A DNA stretch of 64,000 nucleotides, taken from the NCBI GenBank assembly GCA_014534425.1, contig JACVRN010000013.1, positions 1 through 64,000 on the forward strand. Reading direction: 5' to 3'. This document shows positions 17,821 through 26,963 of the stretch, piece by piece. The stretch is from Pyrinomonadaceae bacterium (GTDB lineage Bacteria; Acidobacteriota; Blastocatellia; Pyrinomonadales; Pyrinomonadaceae). The notes beneath the pieces were generated by a model. That model had not been told where the DNA came from. It did no database searches and saw nothing but the letters and a program-made list of their open reading frames with translations. Both the position numbers and the translations under genes were made by a program. Position 1 is the first letter of the stretch; each line of letters opens with the position of its first letter.

Positions 17821-18384
17821 TTATTGGGGCAGTATTACAGTGTCAATGACGTGTATGACTCCGTTTGATTGATACACGTCTGCGGTCGTGACCTCGGACG
17901 AGCCGCCCATCTCATCCATGAGTGTAATGCCGCCCGCGCCGTTTATGCGAGCCGTCAAAGTATCGCCGCTCACGGTCATCAATTTGGCAGAGCCTCCGCC
18001 CTTCTTAATCATCTGCATCAGCCTTTTCGAGTCGTAGCGGCCCGCCAGCACATGATAAGTCAGAACCTTCGTCAGCTTAGCCTTGTTCTCAGGCTTGAGC
18101 AAAGTTTCGACCGTTCCTGCCGGAAGCTTGTCAAAGGCCGCGTTGGTCGGCGCAAAGACCGTGAAAGGGCCTTTGCCTTTAAGCGTCTGAATCAGGTCGG
18201 CTGCCTTGACCGCCGCCACCAGCGTAGTGTGGTCTGCGGAGTTCACTGCGTTGTCAATAATATCCTTTGTGCGATACATGGGCGCGCCGCCGACCATAGG
18301 GTTATTGCCTTGGGCTAGAGCCTCGGATGTAACGAATGTCAGTGGCGCTAATGTTAATACCAGCGCGACGAAAAACTTTTTCAC
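17821..18384 (-). CDS. Secreted fasciclin (FAS1) domain protein
   Basis: About 187 residues from GTG 18384, chosen because AAGGGAGG lies directly before it; a TTG at 18402 only extends across that ribosome site. The signal peptide KKFFVALVLTLAPLTFVTSEALAQG should be cleaved. One FAS1 domain follows: the H1-like block GPFTVFAPTNAAFDKLPAGTVE, the YHVLAGRY region, and the closing NGVIHVIDTVILP. FAS1 domains mediate adhesion or matrix contacts; in bacteria single-domain forms are often periplasmic or secreted. Confidence 0.92.
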   Translation of the reverse strand: MKKFFVALVLTLAPLTFVTSEALAQGNNPMVGGAPMYRTKDIIDNAVNSADHTTLVAAVKAADLIQTLKGKGPFTVFAPTNAAFDKLPAGTVETLLKPENKAKLTKVLTYHVLAGRYDSKRLMQMIKKGGGSAKLMTVSGDTLTARINGAGGITLMDEMGGSSEVTTADVYQSNGVIHVIDTVILPQ

Positions 18385-18503
18385 GTTTCCTCCCTTACGC
18401 AATCACAAGTTAATGTTTGTGGCGTTCGGGAGACTATACGCGAGCCGTTGGGATGGCGGATTGCGCGGATGGAATAAATTTAAGGAGAGCGATTACCAAA
18501 ACT

Positions 18504-18535
18504 GTAGGGGCAGAGGACTTGTCCTCTGCCCCTAC
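18504..18535. repeat. Palindromic repeat family A, copy 2
   Basis: Perfect palindrome: GTAGGGGCAGAGGAC, TT loop, exact complement. It lies just past the stop of the leftward gene at 18565. Confidence 0.95.
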
Positions 18536-18564
18536 GAACAATGTGACGGCGGAGCGAGAAGCCT

Positions 18565-19029
18565 CTAATCAGTGGTCGGGGCCAGATTGGATTTGTACTT
18601 GGTACTCGTCTGCCGGTCGTTCATCTCTATATAAATCCAGCTTGGGGGAAGCACGCCCTCTTCAAGCGCGAACCAGAGCTTGTCCAGGTCGTTGTTACTG
18701 CCGAGCGCGCAAAATCCGTAGAGCCGCTTTCCGTTCTGGTCATAGATGTCCACCCATGTGCGCGACGCTTTGGTGTTCTTGCCGCAGGGCGGAAGGTTGG
18801 GCGAGGCCGCGAACATAGTGTTCGGATACTCAGCCTTGTTGAATACATAGTACTTGTATCGTATCCAATTCTTGCCGCCCGTCTGATACGGTTCCTGCCC
18901 TATAAATACCAGCACGGGATTAGGAATCGGAGGCGGCGCTGAAGCCGTAGAGACCCTATCGGTTGCAAGGGGCAACAGGAACAGACCGGCTAAAAGCAGT
19001 ATGCTTATTCTACCGATGCTTACTCTCAT
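18565..19029 (-). CDS. Secreted hypothetical protein
   Basis: 154 residues with a signal peptide (ISILLLAGLFLLPLATDRVSTASA) and AAAGGAAAC before the ATG. The mature part has two Cys (PPCGKN and YGFCALG) that may form a disulfide, and many Tyr/Trp/Asn, suggesting an all-beta domain (WIRYKYYVFNKAEYPNTMFAASP). No family was recognised. It is upstream of the fasciclin gene on the same strand but is separated by 160 bases and repeat A. Confidence 0.75.
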   Translation of the reverse strand: MRVSIGRISILLLAGLFLLPLATDRVSTASAPPPIPNPVLVFIGQEPYQTGGKNWIRYKYYVFNKAEYPNTMFAASPNLPPCGKNTKASRTWVDIYDQNGKRLYGFCALGSNNDLDKLWFALEEGVLPPSWIYIEMNDRQTSTKYKSNLAPTTD

Positions 19030-19907
19030 GGTTGTTTCCTTTCTCGTAGGAATAAAGGGGCCTGGGCTTGTCCACGGAAGCAGAGAGAGAAGCTTCTGAT
19101 TCCGTGAGAGAAGTCGGCTTGAGGTGGATTCATCGCGGGCCTTTTCTCCTCGCTACAAAGTTGGAGATTGCGACTACTGACCCCTGCATGTAGGAAAACT
19201 GTTGATAGGCCGACGAAGGTCAGGCTTCTCGTCGGCGAGAACCATCCAAGATGCGTGAAAAGATATGCCTCTATTTTTAGAATGTCAATAATTAAGAAAA
19301 GAATTTAATCATTGGAATGTAAGTGCGCGTGCCGTCCAGGCGGCGCGAACGATAACCATGCAAGGATACACACCGAAAGTATAAAAGCGATGCAAGGCAG
19401 CCCCGTTTAAGAGCGGCCCACATGCAGCGTGAGTCTTGCGCTCAGAACTAAATGAAGACCGATTTTATAAGGTTATTAAATCTTCCGCCCGTTTGAAATT
19501 TGAAGCGGCGGCAAGAGTGGTACGGTCATTGCTGTAATCCATCTCGGTAATAAGAGGGAAAGAAATAGATCGGGTCAGGCTCTTTGAGACAGCAGGTGGA
19601 TGAAAGCTTTGGGGGAGGCTCTCGTTCACAATCTTTCGATGATGGCCCTTTGGGGGAGGGGCAATCATTATTTTAGCTGTCTACAGGGGCAACAAATGGG
19701 GCTGTTAATCTTTCTAAGCGATTTGGGGGAGTCGCTTTGAACGACTAGCAGCCCTAATTTTTGTTTGTTTCCAGGCAAAGAAAATTCCCGCCCGTTCCAA
19801 ATTCTTCATAAAGTCAAAACGGTTTCAGAAAGTTAAAGGGTTTCACTTCTCAAAAGATAAGCTTTATCATCGGTGATTATTTTTCCGGGCGCATAAGAGA
19901 GCAGAAG
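19030..19907. other. Gene-poor 880-bp interval
   Basis: No convincing gene was found. It is noticeably more A/T-rich than its surroundings. A 67-codon leftward frame at 19465-19668 lacks a ribosome site and protein-like composition. A small TTCTCG-TCGG-CGAGAA hairpin is at 19226-19241. Several GGGGGAG tracts occur near 19611, 19651 and 19726. The promoter of the MFS gene at 19908 should lie near its right end, but no hexamer pair is clear. Confidence 0.6.
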
Positions 19908-21572
19908 ATGTCGGAGTTCGCAGACGTACAGACTATAGTTGAAGAGCCGCCGCTTGAGATGTCCAAGCGCAGGCGTTGGGCCGTAACCATAGGCGTGATG
20001 ACGGGAATGTTTCTGGCCGCGCTTGAGGCCACAGTGGTCTCGACGGCCATGCCCACAGTCATAGCCTCGCTCGGCGGCCTGAGCCATTACAGTTGGGTCT
20101 TCTCGGCCTATCTCATCACCTCTACTGTGACGGTTCCGGTCTGGGGAAAGCTCTCTGACCTTTACGGTCGCCGCCTCTTTTATCAACTGGGCATAGCCAT
20201 CTTTCTCTTAGGCTCAATCCTGTCGGGGATGTCCACGTCCATGACGCAACTTATAGCCTTTCGCGCGATTCAGGGCCTGGGCGCGGGCGCGCTCATCCCG
20301 CTCGGCATGACCATCATAGGCGACATCTACACGCTCAAGGAGAGGGCGCGCATGCAGGCGCTCTTTAGCGGCGTGTGGGGATTTTCCAGCGTCATAGGCC
20401 CCGTCGCAGGCGGCTTCATCACAGACCAACTCTCCTGGCGATGGGTCTTTTACATAAACATTCCCGTAGGACTCGCGGCGGCTCTCATCATGGGGCTGGC
20501 TTTGAAGGAGCCTAGACGACACGCTCGGCCTGCGATTGATTACGCGGGCGCAGCCGTCCTGATGATAGCGATTACGCTCCTGATGCTGGCGCTGGTAGAA
20601 GGCGGGGCAAGCATTCAGACGCTCACAAGCCCGCCCAACCTTGCGCTCTTCGCAGGCGCGGCACTGCTCACGGCACTCTTCGTCTGGATAGAGCTTCGGG
20701 CGCAAGACCCAATCGTTCCGTTTGCGCTCTTTCGCAATCGTGTCGTCGCCGTCTCCATCATCGCGGGCTTCCTCGCGGGCGTCGCCATGTTCGGAGCTAT
20801 CACATTCGTCCCGCTCTTTGCACAGGGAGCGCTCGGCGCGACCGCCACGGAAGCGGGATCGCTCTTGACGCCGCTCATGCTCAGTTGGGTGGGACTGTCC
20901 GTCATTGGCGGGCGACTGCTCCTGCGCGTAGGCTACAAGCCCACAAGCATAGTCGGCTTCATACTGCTCACGGCGGGCCTAGCCCTGCTTGCGAGCTTTA
21001 ACCGTGACACGCGGCGCGTGCTGCTCTATCTGGATCTGGTAATGATTGGAGCCGGTCTGGGATTAACCATGCTCACGCTTCTGATAGCCGTGCAGCAATC
21101 CGTGCCGCGCGCACAGCTTGGCATAGCCACGTCCCTCAACCAGTTTTCCAGAAGCATCGGCGGTGCTGTAGGCGTAGCCGTCATGGGCACAGTGCTCTCA
21201 GCCGGGCTGACTTCCTACCTGAGCGATTTTGCCGGCAGGAATCCGAACGCGCTCACGCCGCAGAGAGCCGCAGAGCTTGCCGCAAATCCTAACGCGCTGA
21301 TAGAGCCTGCTGCGCGTGCAACGTTGCCGCCCGTAGCGCTAGGCGCGCTTCAGAGCGCACTCGCCTCGGCCATACACAATGTCTTCTGGGTAGCCACGGT
21401 CGTAGCCGCCCTCGCGCTCCTGGCCTCCTTCGCCCTGCCACGCGCACGCGACGGCGCAGCATCACAACCCCCCACCGAAGCCACCTGCTCGCCCGAACAG
21501 TGCGAGCGACTGGTCGCAGCCGAACTCGCAACCTTTGACCCCGAACACGAACCAGTGGAAATGCAGGGATAA
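19908..21572 (+). CDS. DHA2 family MFS drug exporter (EmrB/QacA type)
   Basis: 554 residues and about 14 hydrophobic segments, as expected of the DHA2 family of proton antiporters in the inner membrane. Visible motifs are GKLSDLYGRR (motif A between TM2 and TM3), FRAIQGLGAGALIPLG (motif B), and SSVIGPVAGGFITDQLSWRWVFYINIPVG (motif C). The C-terminal tail is polar and contains a Cys pair. Substrates cannot be read from sequence; family members export lipophilic cations and other drugs. It is not obviously in an operon. Confidence 0.93.
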   Translation: MSEFADVQTIVEEPPLEMSKRRRWAVTIGVMTGMFLAALEATVVSTAMPTVIASLGGLSHYSWVFSAYLITSTVTVPVWGKLSDLYGRRLFYQLGIAIFLLGSILSGMSTSMTQLIAFRAIQGLGAGALIPLGMTIIGDIYTLKERARMQALFSGVWGFSSVIGPVAGGFITDQLSWRWVFYINIPVGLAAALIMGLALKEPRRHARPAIDYAGAAVLMIAITLLMLALVEGGASIQTLTSPPNLALFAGAALLTALFVWIELRAQDPIVPFALFRNRVVAVSIIAGFLAGVAMFGAITFVPLFAQGALGATATEAGSLLTPLMLSWVGLSVIGGRLLLRVGYKPTSIVGFILLTAGLALLASFNRDTRRVLLYLDLVMIGAGLGLTMLTLLIAVQQSVPRAQLGIATSLNQFSRSIGGAVGVAVMGTVLSAGLTSYLSDFAGRNPNALTPQRAAELAANPNALIEPAARATLPPVALGALQSALASAIHNVFWVATVVAALALLASFALPRARDGAASQPPTEATCSPEQCERLVAAELATFDPEHEPVEMQG

Positions 21573-21578
21573 AGAAGA

Positions 21579-21629
21579 ATTTAATCATCGGTTCATTTCT
21601 TCATTGAATCAATGAACCGATGAATAAAT
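21579..21629. repeat. Palindromic repeat family B, long copy
   Basis: ATTTAATCATCGGTTCATT at 21579-21597 pairs with AATGAACCGATGAATAAAT at 21611-21629 with one mismatch, between two convergent genes. It may double as a terminator. Confidence 0.8.
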
Positions 21630-21642
21630 GAATCAATCTCTT

Positions 21643-22425
21643 TCATCCCTGAAGTAGTGACTGTGCGCCGTCTATCCAGATTTCTGTGCCGGAGATGTGA
21701 TTGGAGGCGTCCGATGCCAGGAAGAGCACAAGCTCTGCCACCTGCTCGGATGTCCCAGGCTTGCCGTCTGTTAATGGAATCTCGCCTTCAGGGAACTCGA
21801 CCGGCTCGCGTACCTTTTCAAGCTCGCGCTCTTCTCCGCTATCGCTGATTTCCGTCTCAATCGCGCCGGGACAGATGACGTTGACGCGTATGCGATGCTC
21901 TGCCAATTCAAGCGCCATCATCTTCGTGAAGGCGACCTGCGCGGCCTTGGAACATGAATAAGCGGTCGCGCCCGTGTTGCTGAAGATGCGCGTGCCGTTG
22001 ACGGACGATGTGACTATGACGGAGCCTCCGCGTTTCTTCAGATAAGGCACGGCGTACTTGACCGTCAGAAACGTTCCCCTCAAATTGATGTTCAGAGTCC
22101 TGTCCCACTCCTTCGGCGTTAACTCTTCAATGGGTGCCCACACGCCGTTGATGCCTGCGTTGGCGAAGACAATATCAATGCGTCCCCACTTGTCCGCGAG
22201 TTGCTCCACGGCGCGCATCATCTCTTCCGGCTGAGAGATGTCCGCCTCAAGAGCTATCGCCTGACCCTTAGCCCTCTTAATCGCCCTCACAGTCTCTTTA
22301 AGCTCATCCTCCGTGCGGCCCAGAGCGCCTATGCGCGCCCCCTCTTTGGCAAGCAAGAGCGCCGCAGCCTTTCCTATCCCCGAGCCTGCCCCCGTCACCA
22401 GCGCCACGCGACCCTTTAGCTGCAT
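21643..22425 (-). CDS. Short-chain dehydrogenase/reductase
   Basis: 260 residues, classical SDR. The cofactor motif TGAGSGIG is at 11-18 and an NAG motif at about 89-91. The catalytic Ser140/141, Tyr156 and Lys160 (YSCSK) are all present. ADIS after beta-3 and GRTED after beta-2 suggest NADP(H) use, but this is not decisive. The C-terminal SGTEIWIDGAQSLLQG is typical of FabG-like members. It is divergent from the tetR gene 120 bases away, so a role in the TetR-controlled lipid locus is plausible but inferred. Confidence 0.92.
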   Translation of the reverse strand: MQLKGRVALVTGAGSGIGKAAALLLAKEGARIGALGRTEDELKETVRAIKRAKGQAIALEADISQPEEMMRAVEQLADKWGRIDIVFANAGINGVWAPIEELTPKEWDRTLNINLRGTFLTVKYAVPYLKKRGGSVIVTSSVNGTRIFSNTGATAYSCSKAAQVAFTKMMALELAEHRIRVNVICPGAIETEISDSGEERELEKVREPVEFPEGEIPLTDGKPGTSEQVAELVLFLASDASNHISGTEIWIDGAQSLLQG

Positions 22426-22493
22426 CCTTCCGATTCCTCCCCTTGTATCGTTCTCATTGCTGAATAAGCTACTTTAGCCGAGAAAAGAAAGAC

Positions 22494-22521
22494 TTGACAA
22501 AAGCCTCTGGAGGAATAAAAT
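22494..22521 (+). promoter_or_regulatory. Sigma-70-type promoter of tetR
   Basis: TTGACA at 22494-22499, a 16-base spacer, and TAAAAT at 22516-22521, 28 bases before the ATG at 22549. Confidence 0.75.
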
Positions 22522-22537
22522 ACGAGCGTTCGTTTTT
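22518..22537. promoter_or_regulatory. Candidate TetR operator 1
   Basis: AAATACG-AGCGTT-CGTTTTT: seven-base arms around a six-base centre, overlapping the -10 box of the tetR promoter. It has the same design as the site at 23326. Binding would block transcription, giving autorepression. Confidence 0.65.
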
Positions 22538-22548
22538 TAGGTGCGGTC

Positions 22549-23244
22549 ATGCCCAAACTCAGCCACGAGGTCATTGAAGAGAAGAAGGGACGCATTGAGG
22601 AGGCGGCTAAGCAGCTTTTTATCAAGCAGGGCTTTCATGCCACCTCTATGCGCGACATAGCGGCACGCACGGGTGCCAGCCTGGGCAATCTTTACAATTA
22701 CTACTGCACCAAAGAGGAAATCCTGGAGTCCATCATAGGCAAGTACCAGAAGGTAATTGACGCGCGCCTGCGAGCAATCTTCGACGAGATAGAGGAGCCT
22801 TTCGAGCCTGAGAGCATGACGAACTTCGGGCGGCTCGTCAAAGAGATGGTCAACGACCATCATGACTTCTGGCTCCTGATGTACATAGACGTACTGGAAT
22901 TCGAGAATCGCCACTTTCGCAAGATGTTCGAGGGGCTGGCGCAGAACCTACGCCGCCGCTTTTCAGGTTACTTCGCTGAGTTGAGACGAAGGGAAGCGCT
23001 CTATGACGGCATAGACCCTGCGGTGGGGTTCACTGCCGTCTACATGCAGTTCTTCAACTACTTTCTGGTCGAGAAACTGTTCGGCGGCAACCGGCACTTC
23101 GGCATCACGGACGATCAGGTAATTGTGAAACTGACGGAGATTTTTCGTCGCGGCATATTGAAGCCGGATAGCAAGCAACTCAAGGCGGCTCGACGGGGAC
23201 GCGCTCGCCAGAGCCGTTCCAGGTCTCAGAAGAAAGCCGATTAA
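22549..23244 (+). CDS. TetR/AcrR family regulator
   Basis: 231 residues. The N-terminal helix-turn-helix is clear (EAAKQLFIKQGFHATSMRDIAARTGASLGNLYNYYCTKEEIL), with the usual YNYY/K-E-E turn. The larger C-terminal ligand domain is aromatic-rich (FNYFLVEKLFGG), compatible with a hydrophobic ligand. The last 25 residues are very basic (RRGRARQSRSRSQKKAD). Its own promoter carries an operator-like palindrome, and the same motif lies upstream of the receptor at 23421. It is probably a repressor answering to an acyl compound; this is inference from context. Confidence 0.93.
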   Translation: MPKLSHEVIEEKKGRIEEAAKQLFIKQGFHATSMRDIAARTGASLGNLYNYYCTKEEILESIIGKYQKVIDARLRAIFDEIEEPFEPESMTNFGRLVKEMVNDHHDFWLLMYIDVLEFENRHFRKMFEGLAQNLRRRFSGYFAELRRREALYDGIDPAVGFTAVYMQFFNYFLVEKLFGGNRHFGITDDQVIVKLTEIFRRGILKPDSKQLKAARRGRARQSRSRSQKKAD

Positions 23245-23325
23245 AAAAGTAGCCTGTGAAATAATCTAAAAGAGGGCGCGTGGAAAAGTCGTATCAAAAA
23301 CGCGCCCGTTCAATCTTGCGGAAAT

Positions 23326-23345
23326 AAAAACGTACGTCCGTTTTT
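23326..23345. promoter_or_regulatory. Candidate TetR operator 2, upstream of receptor
   Basis: AAAAACGTACGTCCGTTTTT is a 20-base palindrome with one mismatched pair, 75 bases before the receptor start. Its arms match operator 1 in all but one position of the left arm. Confidence 0.7.
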
Positions 23346-23420
23346 ATCGGGGGCGGCTCAAGGAGAAGCGCCCGCCCACTCTTTTCTAGGTAAAGCTCAA
23401 TCAGCTTGGAGGTTTACAAA

Positions 23421-26400
23421 ATGGTTCGGAGCAGATGGTTCAATCTTTTGATGCTCGTCGGCCTTCTCTTATCCGTCAGCCTTCCCGCTTACGCACAGGG
23501 CGCTACGGGCCAACTGAGCGGGACGGTCGTGGACGCACAGGGCGGGCGCGTGCCCAATGCATCGGTCAAGATAACAAACCGCGACACGGCGTTTGAGCGC
23601 GAGGTGGTCACGGACGAGAACGGCAACTTCGCCGTGCAGCTTCTGCCTCCGGGCAAGTACCGCGCCGAGGTCAACGCTCAGGGCTTTAAAGCAGCCGTGG
23701 CCGAAGAAGTCAACGTCAACGTGGCGCAGACGGCCAGCTTGGACATCACGCTCGAAGCCGCGACCGTTCAGGGCGGGACTGTGACGGTGACCGCAGAGCA
23801 GCCGCTAGCGCAGACGGAAAGCTCGCAGGTCGGTCGAGTCATAGAAGAGACTCAGATTCGACAGTTGCCTCTGCCCACGCGCAACTTCCAGCAGCTTCTG
23901 ACGCTCTCGCCCGGCACCAGCAGTTCCGTGTCGAACAATACGGAGCTTGGGCGCGGCGACACGACCATCACCGTCAACGGCCAGCGCACGACCTCGAACA
24001 ACGTACGCATCAACGGCATTGACGCCAACTCCATAGGCACCAATTCGACTCCGAACATAGCCGTGCCTGCAACGGACAGCCTTCAGGAGTTCATAGTACA
24101 GACGAGCCTTTACGACGCATCACAAGGGCGTAACGCTGGCGGCAACGTCGAGGCGATTACCAAATCAGGCTCGAACGAGTTCCACGGCAACGTCTACGAG
24201 TTCTTCCGCAACAAGGCGCTCAACGCCAATGACTTCTTCCTAGAGAGACAGGGACAGCCCAAGCCTGTTCTGTCGCGCAATCAGTTCGGCGGAACCATCG
24301 GCGGCCCCATAGTCAGAGACCGGGCCTTCTTCTTCGCTTCGTATCAGGGCACGCGCGAGCGCAACGGCGCGTCTTTGATTAACAGTCTGATGTCTCCAAC
24401 GCTGCCGCCTTTTTTGACGGACGCGAATCGCACTGCGGCAGGAATCGCTGCGGCCTTCAACGTCTACAACGCGACGCTGCCCATAGCGCAGCAGCAGGCC
24501 GCTCTGGCCGCAGGTTCCATCAGCCCGGTTGCCATTGCGCTCCTGAATGCGCGCTTGCCGAACGGGCAGTTCGCTATTCCGTCGGCTTCTACCTCCACGG
24601 GTTCCGTGACCATCTCGGACATCTCCACCTTCCGAGAGGATCAGTTCAACGGCAACTTCGACTTGAAGCTGAGCGAGAACCATTCCTTCTCGGCCAAGGC
24701 TTTCTTTGCCAGCAATCCGACGACGCAGGCTAACTACAACTTCGCGGGACTCGGCAACGGGCCGACGCAGCTTCCGGGCTTCGGCGGAAACCTGGACATC
24801 ATACAGAGCCTTGCTTCGTTGACGGACACGTACGTCTTCAGCCCGAACGTGGTTAACCAGGCGCGATTCGGTTTCAGCCGCCTTCGCGTGACCTCTGTCC
24901 CCGTTGAGCCTTTCACGGGCGCGCAGTTCGGCATCACGAATCCGATTGGAAATCTCTTTCCGGGGCTGCCGACCATAGTGCTGCCGGGGCTTTTCACGCT
25001 CGGCTCAAGCAGCTTCGCGGATCAATCGTCGCGCATCAACGCCTGGAGCGTGAACGACACGCTTTCAATCGTCGCGGGCAATCATCGCCTGCGCGTGGGC
25101 GGCGAGTATCGCTACTCGCAGGTGAACTTTTACTTCAACGCCTTCTCGCGCGGCTTCCTGCAATTCTCGCCTACGACGCTCAATCCCTTCTCGGCTTTCA
25201 CAAATTTCCTGACGGGCACAGGCATCTCCATCATAGGCTCGGGCGTTTACGACCGCGCGCTGAGGGTGAATGACCTGGGCCTTTATGTTCAGGACGATTG
25301 GAAAGTATCGAATCGTCTGACGCTGAACCTTGGTTTGCGCTATGACTTCTACGGCTATCCGAAGGACATACGCGGACGCCTTGTGAACTTCCTGCCGGAG
25401 CAGTTCAGGGCGGGGACTACGGCAGCGCCCGCAGGGCCGCCGAACGGTTTTGTGCAGGCGGGCAACGCGACCAATCCCATTCCGGGCGTGCCGCTTGTGG
25501 ACGACACTCTGGTTCCGAACGATAAGAACAACTTCGCGCCGCGCGTGGGCTTCGCTTACAACGTTTCCGAATCGGAGCGAGTGGTGCTGCGCGGAGGCTA
25601 CGGCATTTACTACGACAGACTGTCTACGCGCTACGCCAACACGCAGCTTTTGAACTTCCCTTACTTAGCGCTGGCCGTAGGCGTGGTCAATCCTCTCGGA
25701 GGAATAGTGCCGGGCCTGCTTCCTTATTCGAACCCGTTTGTGCCCGTGCCGCAGCCCACGCAGTTCCCTGTCAATGCGACTATCCCAAGCCCTTTAAGCC
25801 CGCTCACGCCTCTGGTAGGCGTTCCCATTAGCGGCATCTTCATCGACCCGAACCTTCGCACGCCCTACATACAGCAGTACAACACGAACGTGCAGTGGGA
25901 GTTTGCGAACAACTTCCTGCTTGAGATGGGCTACGTTGGCGCGAGCGGCAGAAAGCTGCTTCAGGTGATTACGCTCAACCAGCCGGTTTATAATCGCGCG
26001 ACCAACAGCTTCGCTGCTCCTCTGGGCACGGCTCTTTCGACGCAGAAAAATAGCGCGGGCGGCATACAGCAGGTTCAGTCAAGCTCTAACTCGCAGTACA
26101 ACTCGCTGCAAATCAGCGTCACGAAGCGTTTCAGCCGTGGGCTTCAATTCCTGGCGGCTTATACGCTGAGCGATTCAACGGACTACTATTCGGGCACGGC
26201 TGTTAACGAGTTGCAGGCGGTGGCGGGCGACCAGGTCAACTGGCGCACCAATCGCGGGCCTTCGGATTTCGAGCGCAGGAACCGCTTCGTCTACAGCTTC
26301 GTTTACGACCTGCCAAAGTCCAACTCAGACTCCAGCGCCGCGCGCGTCCTGCTCAACAACTGGCAGATTGCGGGCATACTGACGTTGCAGTCGGGGCTTC

Positions 26401-26858
26401 CTTTCTCCATCATTGACAACCCGAACAACAACATCATTCAGCGAGCCAATCTGGCCCAGGGGTTTTCGGGTTTAATCTACACGAGCGGCGACGTCACAGA
26501 CCGTTTGAATGCTTACTTCAACACGGCTGCGTTCGCCACCTCGCGCCCGATTGTGGCCGGAGGCGCAGTGGGCGCTGTCAACAATCCGACCTTCGACCCG
26601 TTGTTCCCCTTCGGCAACACGCCGCGAAATTTCCTGCGCGGCCCGGGCCAGAAGAATCTGGACTTTTCAGTGGTTCGGTTCATCCCGTTCACGGAGAGCG
26701 TGCGCGGCGAGTTCCGCGCGGAGTTCTTCAATCTCTTTAACTGGACGAACTTCGCCAACCCGAACAACAACATCGCCGTGCCAGCCACGTTCGGTCGCAT
26801 CACGCAGACGACCACAGGGCCGCGCGTTATCCAACTCGCGTTCAAGCTTAACTTCTAA
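23421..26858 (+). CDS. TonB-dependent receptor, Oar-like, with carboxypeptidase-regulatory domain
   Basis: 1145 residues from ATG 23421, which has TTGGAGG at the right distance (a TTG at 23406 lies inside that ribosome site). Signal peptide at about 1-26 (WFNLLMLVGLLLSVSLPAYAQ). A CarboxypepD_reg/CnaB-like domain follows (LSGTVVDAQGGRVPNASVKITN, then FAVQLLPPGKYRAEV), then a plug-like region (RQLPLPTRNFQQLLTLSPGTSSS, NVRINGIDANS) and a long beta-barrel ending in aromatic-rich strands and KLNF. It should sit in the outer membrane and import a substrate with TonB energy. Its place in the TetR-controlled locus suggests a lipid or ester ligand; this is inference. Confidence 0.93.
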   Translation: MVRSRWFNLLMLVGLLLSVSLPAYAQGATGQLSGTVVDAQGGRVPNASVKITNRDTAFEREVVTDENGNFAVQLLPPGKYRAEVNAQGFKAAVAEEVNVNVAQTASLDITLEAATVQGGTVTVTAEQPLAQTESSQVGRVIEETQIRQLPLPTRNFQQLLTLSPGTSSSVSNNTELGRGDTTITVNGQRTTSNNVRINGIDANSIGTNSTPNIAVPATDSLQEFIVQTSLYDASQGRNAGGNVEAITKSGSNEFHGNVYEFFRNKALNANDFFLERQGQPKPVLSRNQFGGTIGGPIVRDRAFFFASYQGTRERNGASLINSLMSPTLPPFLTDANRTAAGIAAAFNVYNATLPIAQQQAALAAGSISPVAIALLNARLPNGQFAIPSASTSTGSVTISDISTFREDQFNGNFDLKLSENHSFSAKAFFASNPTTQANYNFAGLGNGPTQLPGFGGNLDIIQSLASLTDTYVFSPNVVNQARFGFSRLRVTSVPVEPFTGAQFGITNPIGNLFPGLPTIVLPGLFTLGSSSFADQSSRINAWSVNDTLSIVAGNHRLRVGGEYRYSQVNFYFNAFSRGFLQFSPTTLNPFSAFTNFLTGTGISIIGSGVYDRALRVNDLGLYVQDDWKVSNRLTLNLGLRYDFYGYPKDIRGRLVNFLPEQFRAGTTAAPAGPPNGFVQAGNATNPIPGVPLVDDTLVPNDKNNFAPRVGFAYNVSESERVVLRGGYGIYYDRLSTRYANTQLLNFPYLALAVGVVNPLGGIVPGLLPYSNPFVPVPQPTQFPVNATIPSPLSPLTPLVGVPISGIFIDPNLRTPYIQQYNTNVQWEFANNFLLEMGYVGASGRKLLQVITLNQPVYNRATNSFAAPLGTALSTQKNSAGGIQQVQSSSNSQYNSLQISVTKRFSRGLQFLAAYTLSDSTDYYSGTAVNELQAVAGDQVNWRTNRGPSDFERRNRFVYSFVYDLPKSNSDSSAARVLLNNWQIAGILTLQSGLPFSIIDNPNNNIIQRANLAQGFSGLIYTSGDVTDRLNAYFNTAAFATSRPIVAGGAVGAVNNPTFDPLFPFGNTPRNFLRGPGQKNLDFSVVRFIPFTESVRGEFRAEFFNLFNWTNFANPNNNIAVPATFGRITQTTTGPRVIQLAFKLNF

Positions 26859-26872
26859 AAGCAGTGATAAGA

Positions 26873-26950
26873 AGCAATCAGCCATCAGCAATCAGCGTTC
26901 AGCAAGAAGAATCGGCGCTTGCTTTTGCTGACTGCTGATGGCTGATTGCT
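26873..26950. repeat. Long inverted repeat between receptor and hydrolase
   Basis: 24-base arms at 26873-26896 and 26927-26950 pair with one mismatch; the core unit is AGCAATCAGCCATCAGC. The 30-base loop contains a further AGCAAG/CTTGCT pair. It may attenuate transcription between the receptor and the enzyme genes. Confidence 0.85.
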
Positions 26951-26963
26951 GACTGTTATTCTT

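Noticed and set aside
19465-19668. 67-codon leftward frame in the 19-kb gap
   Set aside because: No ribosome site, unusual composition and no neighbour support.
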